A DNA stretch of 64,000 nt from Halomonas sp. HL-48 (GCF_001314875.1 NZ_LJZS01000014.1:31748-95747); one strand, 5' to 3'. Shown: positions 1 to 10,018, counted from the stretch's first letter. Notes: generated from the letters alone by a model not told the origin. Translations and numbers: made by a program.

Positions 1-587
1 CAGAGCAGCGGCGAGAGCATGAAACCAACCACCCGGTCGAGGAAGCGTCTGGCCTGCTGGGCCTCAACCCGCGGAATGTTCAAGGCGCCCGGCGCCTTGA
101 AGGCATCCTGAATAGCGTTTTTGGTGATCTCGTTGAACACCACGCGCTTGTAGCGGCTGTCGTCACCGCCAATCGTTTCGCGCAGGTGCCAGGCAATCGC
201 CTCACCCTCGCGGTCCAAATCCGTAGCCAGATAGACGGCGTCGGCCTTTTCAGCGAGCTTTTTAAGCTCGGCCACGACTTTTTCCTTGCCGGGCAGCACT
301 TCATAGTGTGCTTCCCAGCCGTTGTTCGGATTGATGCCCATTCGCCGAATCAGCTGGTCCTGCGCTTTGTGCTTTTTATATTCAGCTTTCTCGTCCGCCG
401 ACATCTTGCGTGTTGCCGCGGCTTGGCGAGCGCGCTCCTTGGGGTCAGAGGCTGCCTTACCTGAGCCGCTGGTCGGCAGGTCACGGATGTGACCCACGCT
501 CGACTTTACGATGAAATCGTTGCCGAGGTATTTATTGATCGTCTTCGCTTTGGCGGGCGACTCGACGATGACCAGTGACTTGCCCAT
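1..587 (-). CDS. topA: DNA topoisomerase I, N-terminal part (cut by window edge)
   Basis: Type IA topoisomerase that relaxes negatively supercoiled DNA. Only the first 195 codons are here; the gene runs off the left edge. The N-terminus [17 protein letters not shown] is the Toprim-domain start, with the conserved Glu in VIVESPAKA. Further on, [17 protein letters not shown] carries the acidic DxDREGE metal-binding motif, followed by the EITKNAI segment. The start is the ATG whose complement lies at 585-587, preceded by a GGAG ribosome site. The active-site Tyr and C-terminal zinc ribbons lie outside the window. Identity is secure from these motifs. Confidence 0.96.
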   Translation of the reverse strand, partial: MGKSLVIVESPAKAKTINKYLGNDFIVKSSVGHIRDLPTSGSGKAASDPKERARQAAATRKMSADEKAEYKKHKAQDQLIRRMGINPNNGWEAHYEVLPGKEKVVAELKKLAEKADAVYLATDLDREGEAIAWHLRETIGGDDSRYKRVVFNEITKNAIQDAFKAPGALNIPRVEAQQARRFLDRVVGFMLSPLL

Positions 588-836
588 AGTGCTCCACTTT
601 CTTAGTGCACACGCTGACGGTGCGATGAATACGTTGCCGCAACAGCCTTACAGAGGCCGTGCGGTCGGAAAAATGCGCCTACCCTACCCCAGCCCATTGC
701 GAAGCGCCAGTGGTGAGCACGAGGATACAGTCGTGTTGATGGAGACGAGCATCACCCTTTTCAATCAAAGCGTAGCTAGACACTAGACTGCCGTTAGCGC
801 AACGGCAACCCAAAAATCCTGAGCTTTAAACGCAAA

Positions 837-860
837 CGCCCCTGCCGATGGGCAGGGGCG
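837..860 (-). terminator. Rho-independent terminator of the DUF3141 gene
   Basis: A perfect 10-bp stem CGCCCCTGCC / GGCAGGGGCG with a 4-base loop lies just past the stop codon of the leftward DUF3141 gene. Read on the minus strand it is followed by TTTGCGTTT, a weak U-rich tract. A second, smaller inverted repeat (TGCCGTT/AACGGCA, 789-807) follows. The rest of 588-836 is the upstream region of topA; no clear promoter was recognised there. Confidence 0.75.
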
Positions 861-879
861 CAGCGCACATTCAACGTCA

Positions 880-3267
880 TTACTCGTCTTTAGGCGGGGT
901 CTTGCGTTTCGTGGGCGTGGCTTTTTTGGCACTCGCCGTCGCCGGTTTGGCCGCGGCGGGCGCCTTAGCCACTTCCTTGGCCGCCTGCTGCGGGGCTTGC
1001 GGAGTTGACGCCACCTGCTTCTGGACAGGCGGACGGGCCTGGTCGAACAGCTCACTGACCTGGGTCAGACGTGATGCGGCATGCTCAGACAGCTCACCAC
1101 TCGCTGACAGCACATCTTCCAGATGCGACATATGTGCGTCGATCTCGTCGTTGCTTTGCCCCTTCAACAGGGCCGGCAAGGCTTTGAGCGCCTGCTCGCG
1201 GTCCAGCTTCAGGATAAAGAACTGCTCACGCACCAACCGCTTGAAGTCGCACAGCTTGGCATTGGGCTCAAGGGCCGCCCGTGATGCGCGTAGCCGCTTG
1301 AAGTTGCGCTCGTCGGTGGCCGGCGCACCGCCCAGGATATAAATCAGGGCCCGCATGACGGCTTCGTGAGAGCCACCCTTGGCAATCTTGGCGCGCAGTT
1401 CGTCCTGGCGCTGCTCTATAAAGCGACGGTGCTCGGGCTCGGCGCCGGGACGGCGGCGGTGCACATGCGCGTCGCCGTAGAGACCGACAGCCGCCTGCAG
1501 GAGGGGTTGGCCGTAGATATCCATGAACAACCGTTCGGTGGCGCTATCCCGCGCATCGCGAAAGGCGTTGAGACCGGTGACGATCTGATCCGACACCATG
1601 GTTTCCACCGCCTTGAACAGGTTGTCTTCACCCACCGGGTGACGCGACTGACGAATCTGTTCGGCCATTACCGGCAACGGCACGGTCAGGGGGTTGCGAT
1701 CCGAAAGCAGCTTGTAGCCCAGCCGAATGGGGTGCATGCGACGAATCCAGCGGGCGGCTTCCGGCGTCATAACCGCCTTCAGCCAGGGCTGCATGTACAA
1801 ACGGTAAAGGCCAAGATTGATTTCAGAAATCCGCGCCACCGTGGCAAACCGGCGGTCGTCCTCCGGCTTGTGCATGACCTCGCGGTCCAGCTCGTCGAAA
1901 TCGCGCGGGGCAAACTCGAGCAGGTAGTCGCGCTCGATCAGCTCACCTTCATCGTGATCATCGGCATGGGTGATCGTGGTCTCGTAGAGCCCCGGCGGCA
2001 TCACATCGATATAATCCATGTTGGCCGTGAACTCGGTATGCTCTTTGCGCGACACGCTGCTCGACACGAAGATCCCCAGGTGACCGGTGGTATCATGCTG
2101 ACAGTAAACGATGGTCTGCTCGTTGGCGATGATATCGTTTTCGTCTTCGTAGAGATCACGAATCCAGCCCAGCGCCTGGGGCGGCGGGGTAATATCGTCG
2201 CCGCGCGAACAGAACACTACGACCGGCGAGCGCACGTTGCGCAGATCGATCCGGCGACCGTCGCGGGTTACCAGTTGGGCGGTCGACAAGCGATTGCCAA
2301 CAAACAGGTTATCGACGATGTACTGGATCTCTTCGCCGCCCAGCACCACATGGCCGCCCCACCAGCGCTCGAACTCAAGATAGCGGTTTGACTCGGTATC
2401 CACGTTGGCAAACAGGTGGTACTGCTTTTTCCAGTGGGTATTGGCCGGGTTGAGGCGTTCGAAGTTCTGAACCAGCCAGGCACCGTCGAACAAGCCGTTA
2501 CCCAGGTCGCTGGTAAATGCCGTCACCCAGCTGCCGCCAGTCATTCCGCCGGTATAGCGCATCGGCGCCTTGCCGTGCTCGCCTGCCCAGTAGGATAAGG
2601 GTGCACCGGCAATCAGAATCGGGCCGAAGACGTCCGGCTCCAGGGCGGCCGCCATCATCAACTGCCAGCCTGCCTGACAGTTGCCGACGACCATGGGCTT
2701 TTCAGTGGTTTCGGGATGACGCTCGATCACATGGCGCAGAAACGCGACTTCCGACTCGACCACATCCTCGACCGTCTGGCCCGGCTCGGGAAACGGCAGG
2801 AAACCGATGAAATAACAGGGATGGCCTGCCTTCAGCGCCACGCCCAGCTCACTGTCGGGTTTGAAGCCACCAATACCCGGCCCGTGCCCGGCTCGCGGGT
2901 CGACCACCACAAAGGGACGCTTGAGCGGGTCAATCTCGACGCCGGCGGGCGGCAATACTCTCAATAGTTCGTAATTGGTGGGCTGGGGCAAGGTGCGCCC
3001 GTCCATCAACACTTCCGTTTCAAACCCCAAGACGTTGGGCTTGGTCTGCTCCATGTGGGCGAGATACTGATTACCACGCTCGCGCATCACATCCATGTAA
3101 AGCACGCTACGTTCAACGCTGTCTCGCCAGTAGTCAAAGGCGGCACGCCCAAACCCGAAAGGGTCAAACAGCGACGCCATGGCATCGCTTGCGGATGCCG
3201 TCGCTTTCTCGTGGCTGGCTGATGGGCGAGCTTGAGTTGGCATTAGAGGGTTAGCGAAGAAGTTCAT
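880..3267 (-). CDS. DUF3141 protein, PHA-synthase-like alpha/beta hydrolase with phasin-like ends
   Basis: A 795-residue protein. Residues about 115-400 form an alpha/beta-hydrolase fold with a PHA-synthase-like triad. The nucleophile is Cys197 in GNCQAG (the synthase lipase box is GxCxG), the acid is in SRGDDITPP (around Asp357) and the base is His396 in DTTGHLGIF. Residues 40-75 look like a phasin helix (FDYWRDSVERS). The C-terminal 40 residues are an Ala/Lys/Pro tail like those of PhaF-type granule or nucleoid-binding proteins. I chose the ATG at 3267 (MNFFANP) because GGGAGA lies 5 bases upstream; an ATG 12 bases further upstream would use that region as coding sequence. The family is known as DUF3141 and its function is not settled. 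A role in polyhydroxyalkanoate metabolism is inferred. Confidence 0.85.
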   Translation of the reverse strand: MNFFANPLMPTQARPSASHEKATASASDAMASLFDPFGFGRAAFDYWRDSVERSVLYMDVMRERGNQYLAHMEQTKPNVLGFETEVLMDGRTLPQPTNYELLRVLPPAGVEIDPLKRPFVVVDPRAGHGPGIGGFKPDSELGVALKAGHPCYFIGFLPFPEPGQTVEDVVESEVAFLRHVIERHPETTEKPMVVGNCQAGWQLMMAAALEPDVFGPILIAGAPLSYWAGEHGKAPMRYTGGMTGGSWVTAFTSDLGNGLFDGAWLVQNFERLNPANTHWKKQYHLFANVDTESNRYLEFERWWGGHVVLGGEEIQYIVDNLFVGNRLSTAQLVTRDGRRIDLRNVRSPVVVFCSRGDDITPPPQALGWIRDLYEDENDIIANEQTIVYCQHDTTGHLGIFVSSSVSRKEHTEFTANMDYIDVMPPGLYETTITHADDHDEGELIERDYLLEFAPRDFDELDREVMHKPEDDRRFATVARISEINLGLYRLYMQPWLKAVMTPEAARWIRRMHPIRLGYKLLSDRNPLTVPLPVMAEQIRQSRHPVGEDNLFKAVETMVSDQIVTGLNAFRDARDSATERLFMDIYGQPLLQAAVGLYGDAHVHRRRPGAEPEHRRFIEQRQDELRAKIAKGGSHEAVMRALIYILGGAPATDERNFKRLRASRAALEPNAKLCDFKRLVREQFFILKLDREQALKALPALLKGQSNDEIDAHMSHLEDVLSASGELSEHAASRLTQVSELFDQARPPVQKQVASTPQAPQQAAKEVAKAPAAAKPATASAKKATPTKRKTPPKDE

Positions 3268-3494
3268 AGAGTCTCCCATTGGGTTAATGCGGAAGCATCG
3301 AACCCGAAAGCAATGATGCTGCAACGCAATATAGTTTAAGACACTCGCCGCGACACGTCGATGCCTATTACCGACTCATTGGTATAACCTATGGCCTAGG
3401 CGCCGACTGCTGCGGCCTTGAACCATTGGCCGCCGACGACGCTCTCACCGGACAGTGACCGTTTTTGCCGCCCCACCGTTGATTAAGGATCGCC

Positions 3495-4457
3495 ATGTCG
3501 TTGCTAAACCGCCTAACGTTTCGCCAGCTCCAGGTCTTTCAGGCGGTGCTTGTGCAGCGTTCCTACTCCCGGGCGGCAGTGGAGCTGGGCCTTACCCAGC
3601 CCGCGGTCAGCGCCCAGATTCGCCAGCTCGAACAGGCCCTGGGACAACCCTTGTTCAAGTACAGCGGCAAAACGCTGCATGTTCTGCCTGCCGCCGAGAC
3701 CCTTTCGCACTCGACACGCGAAATATTCGGCCAGCTATCGCGCCTGCAGATAACCCTGGGCGACCAGAACGGCAAGCTTTCGGGCGAGCTGAATTTAACC
3801 GCCGTGTCCTCCGCCCAATACGTGGTGCCTTATCTGCTGGCCAGATTCCGCGCCCACTATCCGGACATCAATGTGCGGCTGCATGTATGCAATCGCCGCC
3901 AGGCTCTCGAGCGCCTGGGCGAACAGCGCGATGACCTGGTGATTATGGCAATGGTGCCGGATGATGACCGCCTGGTGGTGACGCCGATCCTCGAGAACGA
4001 GCTGATTGCCGTGGTCTGGCCCCAGCACCCACTCCTTTCGATGCCCAACCCCACCCTGGGGGACTTTGCCCGCCACTATGTGCTGATGCGCGAACCCGGC
4101 TCAGGAGTCCGCAATGCCTTCGAACAGCTCGCCGGACATCAGGAAGTAGCGCTTGCCCATTGCATCGAGATGGGCACCAACGAAGCCATCAAGCAAGGCG
4201 TCATGGCACAGCTGGGTGTCGCCGTGCTGCCCCGACTGGCCGTCAAGCTGGAGATCGAGCAGGGGCTGCTCGCCGAGTTGGCACTGCCTGACTTCCCCAT
4301 TCGCCGCTCCTGGTGCACGGTGTATGCCCGCGAGCGCTTTCCCTCGCCGGTTACCGAACTCTTCCTGCGTTTCGTGCGCAATCACCTGGACGAGCACCGT
4401 GAGCATTTCCGGTCGCCGCCAAGCCCGCTGCCCAGCCACGGGGTCGCCTGCCTGTAG
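3495..4457 (+). CDS. LysR-family transcriptional regulator (CbbR-like)
   Basis: A 320-residue LysR regulator. The N-terminal winged HTH (LTFRQLQVFQAV, then RAAVELGLTQPAVSAQIRQLE) is typical. The effector domain starts near residue 95 (GELNLTAVSSAQYVVPYLL). The opening and the AVELGLTQPAVSAQIRQLE pattern resemble the CbbR subgroup, but no RuBisCO gene is nearby, so the target is unknown. It is divergent from the DUF3141 gene across about 230 bp, so that gene is the natural first candidate target (inference). AAGGA precedes the ATG. A short dyad (GTCGCCT/AGGCGAC, 4443-4462) spans the stop codon but has no U-tract. Confidence 0.88.
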   Translation: MSLLNRLTFRQLQVFQAVLVQRSYSRAAVELGLTQPAVSAQIRQLEQALGQPLFKYSGKTLHVLPAAETLSHSTREIFGQLSRLQITLGDQNGKLSGELNLTAVSSAQYVVPYLLARFRAHYPDINVRLHVCNRRQALERLGEQRDDLVIMAMVPDDDRLVVTPILENELIAVVWPQHPLLSMPNPTLGDFARHYVLMREPGSGVRNAFEQLAGHQEVALAHCIEMGTNEAIKQGVMAQLGVAVLPRLAVKLEIEQGLLAELALPDFPIRRSWCTVYARERFPSPVTELFLRFVRNHLDEHREHFRSPPSPLPSHGVACL

Positions 4458-4587
4458 GCGACGGTGTCGTGCAAGGCAAGTTATGTTACATTATGGCTTA
4501 CTACCTACGTATCAATCGGCATGCCGTCAGACGCGGCTTCCCCGCCAGGTGACGTCGCCTGCCGCCCAGTAGAGAGGCTCTCTCGCT

Positions 4588-5640
4588 ATGAGCAATAACA
4601 CCTCGCCACGTGTCCCCAGCGGTGAAAAATTCCGCAATGAGCACGGCATGACGGTGATCAAAGATGGCATGAAGCAGCGTAAGGCCGAGGCAGAGGCCCC
4701 TTCTTTAGATCGCAAGCCCAAATGGCTGCGCGCTCAGATCCCGGGCGGGGAGCGCTTTGAGGCGGTTAAGAAGAACGTCGCCACCCATCGGCTGAGTACG
4801 GTATGCGCCGAATCCCACTGCCCGAACATGGGCGAGTGCTGGAGCAACGGCACCGCGACGATCATGCTGATGGGGTCGGTGTGTACGCGTGCCTGCCGCT
4901 TCTGCGCGGTGGACACCGGCAACCCCCGGGGTTGGCTGGATCACGAAGAGCCGGAGAATACGGCAAAGTCGGTCGAGCTGATGGGTCTGCGCTACATCGT
5001 GCTGACCTCCGTCGACCGCGACGACCTGGACGATGGCGGCGCCGGTCACTACGCCAACTGCATTCGCGCCATCAAGGCCCGCACCCCTCACGTGGTGGTG
5101 GAAGCATTGACCCCGGATTTTGACGGCGTCCCGGCGGCGATCGAACAAGTGGCCGACTCAGGGCTTGAGGTCTTTGCCCAAAACGTCGAAACGGTCGAGC
5201 GGCTCACCAGCCGCGTCCGCGACCCACGGGCGGGCTATCGCAAGACGCTAGACGTGTTGGCCCATGCAAAACGCCATCGTCCCAGCGTGATCACCAAGAC
5301 CAGCTTGATGCTCGGCCTGGGTGAAACCGACGACGAAATCCTTCAGACATTTGACGACCTGCGCGAGATCGGCGTCGATATCGTGACCTTAGGACAGTAC
5401 CTGCGTCCGACCAAGAACCACCTGCCGGTGGAGCGCTGGGTGACCCCTGAGGAGTTTGATCGCTACCGCGAGATCGGCCTTGAGAAGGGCTTCATGGAAG
5501 TGCCGTCGGGCCCGCTGGTACGCTCAAGCTATCGCGCCGACCGGGTGTTTGAAAAGAACAACCTGGGGCTGGCCTCACCCGCCAAGGTGCCGGGTCAGGA
5601 GCCGGATCCCAACTTAATCCCGGCGCTCAACGTCGGATAG
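4588..5640 (+). CDS. lipA: Lipoyl synthase
   Basis: Radical-SAM enzyme that inserts two sulfurs into protein-bound octanoyl groups to form lipoate. It has both cluster motifs: the auxiliary 4Fe-4S cluster Cys73, Cys78, Cys84 ([12 protein letters not shown]) and the radical-SAM cluster Cys99, Cys103, Cys106 (CTRACRFC). The C-terminal RSSY motif at 312-315 supplies the serine ligand of the auxiliary cluster. At 350 residues it is slightly longer than usual because of an N-terminal extension of about 30 residues. It is convergent with lipB, its pathway partner, with only 19 bp between stop codons. In the E. coli arrangement the two genes are co-directional, so this layout is inverted. Confidence 0.97.
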   Translation: MSNNTSPRVPSGEKFRNEHGMTVIKDGMKQRKAEAEAPSLDRKPKWLRAQIPGGERFEAVKKNVATHRLSTVCAESHCPNMGECWSNGTATIMLMGSVCTRACRFCAVDTGNPRGWLDHEEPENTAKSVELMGLRYIVLTSVDRDDLDDGGAGHYANCIRAIKARTPHVVVEALTPDFDGVPAAIEQVADSGLEVFAQNVETVERLTSRVRDPRAGYRKTLDVLAHAKRHRPSVITKTSLMLGLGETDDEILQTFDDLREIGVDIVTLGQYLRPTKNHLPVERWVTPEEFDRYREIGLEKGFMEVPSGPLVRSSYRADRVFEKNNLGLASPAKVPGQEPDPNLIPALNVG

Positions 5641-5652
5641 CATCATTACCCT

Positions 5653-5678
5653 GCCACCGCTACTCGGTTAGCGGTGGC
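5653..5678. terminator. Inverted repeat between convergent lipA and lipB
   Basis: GCCACCGCTA / TAGCGGTGGC, a perfect 10-bp stem with a 6-base loop, lies between the lipA and lipB stop codons and includes the lipB stop. Neither side has a run of T, so if it terminates transcription it is an imperfect, possibly bidirectional, terminator. Confidence 0.45.
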
Positions 5679-6328
5679 GGTTCAACGCCCGCCACCAACG
5701 TCCGCTTCAGCTTCGCCGCCAGTGCCCTGGCAAGCTGCTCGCCTACCTGATGATCACTCGGCAGCGTCGCCCAATCGGCCAGACGGGTCATTGGCATGCC
5801 CGCATAGCCGCAGGGATTGATGCAGGAAAAAGGCGTCAGGTCGCCGTCCACATTGAGCGCCACACCGTGGAAGCTCGCCCCGCGACGAATACGCAACCCC
5901 AGAGAAGCAATCTTGGCCTCGCCTCCGTCGCCGCCCACATAGACGCCCGGCGCATCAGGCCGCGCGCTCGACGTTACGCCATAGCTCGCCAGCACCTCGA
6001 TCACGGCGTCCTCGAGCGCAGTGACCAGGGTGCGCACCCCGAGTTGCGAGCGCCGAACATCCAGCAGTGGATACAGCACTACCTGTCCGGGGCCATGATA
6101 CGTCACCTGCCCACCGCGGTCGGTCTGCACCACCGGAATGTCGCCGGGCATCAGAATATGCTCTGGCTTGCCAGCCTGCCCCTGGGTAAACACCGGGTCG
6201 TGCTCGACCAGCCAGAACTGGTCAGGCGTGTCGGCGTCGCGCTGATCGGTCAGCGAGCGCATGGCCTGCCAGACCGGCAGATAGGGTTGACGACCCAGCA
6301 CGTGCAACTCAATGGGCGACGCGGCCAT
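5660..6328 (-). CDS. lipB: Octanoyl-ACP:protein octanoyltransferase
   Basis: Transfers octanoate from acyl carrier protein to lipoyl domains, giving the substrate of LipA. The signature [12 protein letters not shown] is at residues 71-82. The catalytic pair is Lys139 ([10 protein letters not shown]) and Cys173 (INPCGYAG). At 222 residues it has the usual length. Its start overlaps the stop of the upstream DUF493 gene by one base (TAATG), so translation is probably coupled. It is the last gene of the leftward cluster. Confidence 0.96.
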   Translation of the reverse strand: MAASPIELHVLGRQPYLPVWQAMRSLTDQRDADTPDQFWLVEHDPVFTQGQAGKPEHILMPGDIPVVQTDRGGQVTYHGPGQVVLYPLLDVRRSQLGVRTLVTALEDAVIEVLASYGVTSSARPDAPGVYVGGDGGEAKIASLGLRIRRGASFHGVALNVDGDLTPFSCINPCGYAGMPMTRLADWATLPSDHQVGEQLARALAAKLKRTLVAGVEPPPLTE

Positions 6329-6639
6329 TACACCACCATGTGTACAAGACCGGTGGCTTTTAGCTCGTCGAACAGCTGGCTGAGCTGCTGCTCACCAGTG
6401 GCTGTAATGGTGACGCGCACCGATTGAAAACGCCCGTTACGACTATCGATGACCTGCATGGTCGTTTCATCGAAGTCAGGCGCATGGCGGATGATCACCT
6501 GACAGACACGCGCTGGAAAATCTTCGGTGGCATCCCCCACCACCTTTAGCGGATAGGGGCATGGGAAGCTGATCTTGGGCGGCGCTTGCGGCGCCGGCTT
6601 GCGCAGATCGCGAAAGCCTTTCTGTCCACCTTTTGACAT
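6328..6639 (-). CDS. ybeD: DUF493 family protein (YbeD)
   Basis: A 103-residue protein. The core from [24 protein letters not shown] to the C-terminus matches the small ACT-like DUF493/YbeD fold, with an N-terminal extension of about 20 residues ([17 protein letters not shown]). YbeD-family proteins sit between dacA and lipB in many gammaproteobacteria, as here, and have been suggested to be small-molecule-binding regulators. The actual role is unknown. It overlaps the lipB start by one base. Confidence 0.9.
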   Translation of the reverse strand: MSKGGQKGFRDLRKPAPQAPPKISFPCPYPLKVVGDATEDFPARVCQVIIRHAPDFDETTMQVIDSRNGRFQSVRVTITATGEQQLSQLFDELKATGLVHMVV

Positions 6640-6697
6640 GTCGAACTCACTGATTTCGCAAATGATAGCCTGTCCGCGACGGTCAGGCGGTCGCCAC

Positions 6698-7897
6698 CTA
6701 GTCAGTAAAATTACTGATCAGGTTGGAGAAGAAGCGCCGCGCCTGATCGAGCAGTTTTTTGAAAATGCCACCTTCCTCGACGTCTTCCAGAGCGACCAGA
6801 CGACGCTCACCAACCACGTTGTCGCCCATGTGGATCTCAAGGGTGCCCACCTCATCGCCCACGGCCAGCGGCGCCTGAAGGTCGGCATTGAGATTCAGCC
6901 GTGCACGCAGCTCGTCGTTGCGGTTACGCGGCAGCGTCATGGTGACTTCTTCATCGACCCCCACGCGGACTTCATTGATGTCGCCGCCCCACACACGCGG
7001 AGTCGCCAGCACAGCGCCGCGCTCATAGAGGTTCATGGTTTCAAAAAAACGGAAGCCGTAACTGAGCAGCTTTTGAGTTTCCTGAGCGCGGGCCTCTTCG
7101 GAATCGGTGCCCATGACCACCGAGATAAGGCGCATGTCGTCACGCTTGGCTGAAGACACCAGCCCATAGCCAGCTTCGGAGGTCCAGCCGGTCTTCAAAC
7201 CGTCCACCGAGGGATCGCGCCAGAGCAGGCGATTGCGGTTAGGCTGTTCGATCCCCCCGTAGGTAAAGTTGCGCTGCGAATAGATCGCGTAGTGCTCGGG
7301 ATAGTCATTGACGATGTGCTGGGTCAGCAACGCCATGTCATGCGCCGACGAATAGTGGTTCTCACCCGGCAGCCCGGTGGGATTCTCGAAGTTCGAATTG
7401 CTCATGCCCAGGCGCGCGGCGTGCTGGTTCATCAGGTCAGCAAACTGGTCTTCGCCGCCCGCCAGGTGCTCGGCCATGGCCACGCTGGCATCGTTGCCGG
7501 AGACGATCACGATACCGTGCAACAGGTCTTCGACGGCCACCTGTTCACCGACTTCGACGAACATTTTCGAACCGCCGGTTCGCCAGGCGCTCTCGCTGAT
7601 GCTGACCTGATCGTCGAGAGCAATGCTGCCCCGATCGAGTTCGCGTTCCACCAGGTAGGCCGTCATCAGCTTGGTCAGACTGGCAGGCGGCAGGCGTTCG
7701 TCGGCATTCTGCTCGGCCAGAATTTCACCGCTGTCGGCATCCATCAGAATCCATGATTTGGCAGCCAACTGGGGAGGCGCCGGGATGATGGTTTGCGGCT
7801 GCGGCGCGTCTTGGGCACCGGCAGTGGGAACGACAACCAGCGCCGCAGCGAGTACACACAGCCGAGCGGAAGAAAACAGGGTAACTAACACATTCAT
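6698..7897 (-). CDS. dacA: D-alanyl-D-alanine carboxypeptidase (PBP5/6 type)
   Basis: Periplasmic DD-carboxypeptidase that trims the terminal D-Ala from peptidoglycan pentapeptides. A signal peptide covers about residues 1-28 (ALVVVPTAGAQ). The penicillin-binding motifs are all present: SLTK at 73-76, SGN at 133-135 and KTG at 235-237. The C-terminus (FKKLLDQARRFFSNLISNF) is an amphipathic helix of the kind that anchors PBP5 to the membrane. 399 residues is normal. It would be called dacC by the Pseudomonas convention; the position next to ybeD-lipB matches E. coli dacA. Confidence 0.95.
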   Translation of the reverse strand: MNVLVTLFSSARLCVLAAALVVVPTAGAQDAPQPQTIIPAPPQLAAKSWILMDADSGEILAEQNADERLPPASLTKLMTAYLVERELDRGSIALDDQVSISESAWRTGGSKMFVEVGEQVAVEDLLHGIVIVSGNDASVAMAEHLAGGEDQFADLMNQHAARLGMSNSNFENPTGLPGENHYSSAHDMALLTQHIVNDYPEHYAIYSQRNFTYGGIEQPNRNRLLWRDPSVDGLKTGWTSEAGYGLVSSAKRDDMRLISVVMGTDSEEARAQETQKLLSYGFRFFETMNLYERGAVLATPRVWGGDINEVRVGVDEEVTMTLPRNRNDELRARLNLNADLQAPLAVGDEVGTLEIHMGDNVVGERRLVALEDVEEGGIFKKLLDQARRFFSNLISNFTD

Positions 7898-7968
7898 GGT
7901 GACAGTCTCATTAACTTGAAAAGGACGCGTACCGGGGCACGCGCCGACACAAAAAATTTGGTGCGCGA

Positions 7969-8934
7969 TTATCGCACGATAAATACGTCGGTAAAGCCTG
8001 CATCTTGTAACGCTTTGCGAGCAGCCGTCTCTTGATCAGCGGCAACCGGCCCCACCTGCACACGATACACGTCATCGCGCTCGTCTACCCTTACCTCATG
8101 CGTTAGTTCTTCGTTCAGACGCGATTGCAATTGCCGGGCCGTCTGGGCACTGCCAAGCGCCGCTATTTGCAGATAAACCTCTGACCCGTCGCTCTGCTCA
8201 GGCGCTTGCTCCTCGCGGTCGCGCGATGGCGATGCCTCAGAGGGAGATGGCTCCGGACGCGACGCTACCCGAGGTGCGGAAGCGTCGCCGGACTGCTCCG
8301 CCCGCCACTGGTCAGGGTCAATCGCTTCGACCTTCACCGCACCGGTGCCTTCATCCAGGATATCCAGCCGTGCGGCGGCGGCATAAGACAGATCAATTTC
8401 ACGGTCGCTGTGGAAAGGCCCCCGGTCGTTCACCCTGACGATCACCGACTGCCCATTGCGCTCATTGGTCACCCGCGCGTAAGTGGGAAGCGGCAATGAA
8501 CGGTGCGCTGCCGACATCTTGTACATGTCGTAAATTTCACCGTTCGAGGTGGCGTAACCGTGAAATTTTTCGCCGTACCAGGAGGCCAGCCCCCGCTCGC
8601 GGTAGCCCTTGGCATCCTGCAGCACGTTGTAGGTCTTTCCCCAGACCTCATAGGTCGACCGGTTGCCCGCCTTCGAACGCGGTTCATCACGAGGCTCGGC
8701 ATCGGGTACGTCAGAGACATCCGGCGGCTCAAGCGGGTAGGCGTCGCCGCTCATGGCATAGCGCCCCCCGGCCGTCTCCCGGTCATTATCCTGCTTCGTC
8801 TCCGTCGTGCCTGCGGAGCGGTCGTCGGTCGACTGGCCCGCTCCGCTCGGCTGCTGGCTGGCGCAGCCACTGACCAGTGCCAGCACCAAGGCGGCTCCGC
8901 CAAGGCGCATATAGACGCTAGCGTCATGCTTCAT
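7969..8934 (-). CDS. rlpA: Septal ring lytic transglycosylase RlpA (lipoprotein)
   Basis: Outer-membrane lipoprotein of the RlpA family; the Pseudomonas homologue cleaves glycan strands lacking stem peptides at the septum. The signal peptide ends in the lipobox LVSGC with the lipidated Cys24. A double-psi beta-barrel follows (GLASWYGEKFHGYATSNGE to VNDRGPF), and the C-terminal 70 residues are a SPOR domain (EVYLQIAALGS), which binds denuded peptidoglycan. A low-complexity linker rich in Pro, Ser and Glu joins the two. The start overlaps the mltB stop as ATGA, so the two are translationally coupled. Confidence 0.95.
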   Translation of the reverse strand: MKHDASVYMRLGGAALVLALVSGCASQQPSGAGQSTDDRSAGTTETKQDNDRETAGGRYAMSGDAYPLEPPDVSDVPDAEPRDEPRSKAGNRSTYEVWGKTYNVLQDAKGYRERGLASWYGEKFHGYATSNGEIYDMYKMSAAHRSLPLPTYARVTNERNGQSVIVRVNDRGPFHSDREIDLSYAAAARLDILDEGTGAVKVEAIDPDQWRAEQSGDASAPRVASRPEPSPSEASPSRDREEQAPEQSDGSEVYLQIAALGSAQTARQLQSRLNEELTHEVRVDERDDVYRVQVGPVAADQETAARKALQDAGFTDVFIVR

Positions 8935-9971
8935 AAGTCGCTCTCACCCTGTACCTGTCGTGTCGCATCCTCTATCGCCTCAGCCAGTTCGGCCACCGCC
9001 ATGGCATAAAGATGGCTGTGATTGTAGCGAGTAATCACGTAAAAATTATGCACACCAAGCCGATAGGAGGGCTTGCCGTCTTCCTGAATGAGCACCAGCG
9101 GCGACACCTCTATGCCCTCTTCCAGCGACACACCAGGCGCGATGCCGGCTTTTTCCAGCGTATTCAACGACGTGTCAGGCGGCGTAGTTTGGTTCACTGC
9201 CAGATCGGCAGGCGCTGAGTCCGGCCCTTCCGCAGGGTAATAAATAGCGCCGTCTTTCTGCCAGCCGTGCTCAGCAAAATAATTGGCCACACTGCCGATG
9301 GCGTCGACCGGGTTATTCCACAGATTGCGCTGACCATCGTCGTCGAAGTCCACGGCATAGGCTTGATAGCTTGTCGGAATGAATTGCGGGTAGCCCATTG
9401 CCCCGGCATAGGAGCCCGACAGCGTGGTCGGGTCGACCCGTTGCTCATGGGCAATCTGCAGAAATGCCGCCAGCTCACGGGTGAAAAAATCCCCCCGCGT
9501 GGGGTGCTCAAATGCAAGCGTGGCCAACGAATCCAGCACCGGGTGGCTGCCACGGTAGCGCCCGTAATAGGTTTCGACACCAATGATGGCGGTAATGATG
9601 TCACGTGGGACACCGTATACCGATTCAGCCTCCGCCAGCGCATCGCCGTGCGCCTGCTGAAAAGCCACGCCTTCCTCAATGCGCTGGTCGGTAATGAAAA
9701 TATCCCGATACTCATGCCACGCGAGGCGCCGCTCGGCGGCCCCCTCCATGGCATCCAGCACCGACTGACGGCGCTTGGCCTGACGCAGTTGGTGCTTTGC
9801 CCACTCCGCGGGCACCCCGTCGCTTTCAAGTTCTGCCACCAGGCGCTTCGCCCCCGCATGCTCACCGGGGTTGAAATCGCCGGTTTCCTCCTCCGCCAAC
9901 AGGGGGAGCGATACGCTGCCGAGCATGACGCTTAGCATGCCGACACCTGCCATCCGTTTGGCTCTACTCAT
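8931..9971 (-). CDS. mltB: Lytic murein transglycosylase B
   Basis: Cleaves the glycan backbone of peptidoglycan. The catalytic Glu133 lies in GVETYYGRYRG, and the family motif MGYPQFIPTSY is present. The first 26 residues form a signal peptide (SVSLPLLAEE) without a lipobox cysteine. This differs from the E. coli MltB lipoprotein and suggests a soluble periplasmic form (as seen for Slt35-like or SltB1-type enzymes). It is 346 residues long. It lies between rodA (47-bp gap) and rlpA (4-bp overlap), the standard order in Pseudomonas-like genomes. Confidence 0.95.
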   Translation of the reverse strand: MSRAKRMAGVGMLSVMLGSVSLPLLAEEETGDFNPGEHAGAKRLVAELESDGVPAEWAKHQLRQAKRRQSVLDAMEGAAERRLAWHEYRDIFITDQRIEEGVAFQQAHGDALAEAESVYGVPRDIITAIIGVETYYGRYRGSHPVLDSLATLAFEHPTRGDFFTRELAAFLQIAHEQRVDPTTLSGSYAGAMGYPQFIPTSYQAYAVDFDDDGQRNLWNNPVDAIGSVANYFAEHGWQKDGAIYYPAEGPDSAPADLAVNQTTPPDTSLNTLEKAGIAPGVSLEEGIEVSPLVLIQEDGKPSYRLGVHNFYVITRYNHSHLYAMAVAELAEAIEDATRQVQGESDL

Positions 9972-10018
9972 TCACTCGCTGCTCCTGTGGAATGCCCGCT
10001 GCTCCGCTTGCGTCATCG

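Noticed and set aside
1366..2391. Long open frame on the plus strand opposite the DUF3141 gene
   Set aside because: It lies entirely within the antisense of a well-supported gene, has no recognisable domain, and is explained by GC-rich codon bias.
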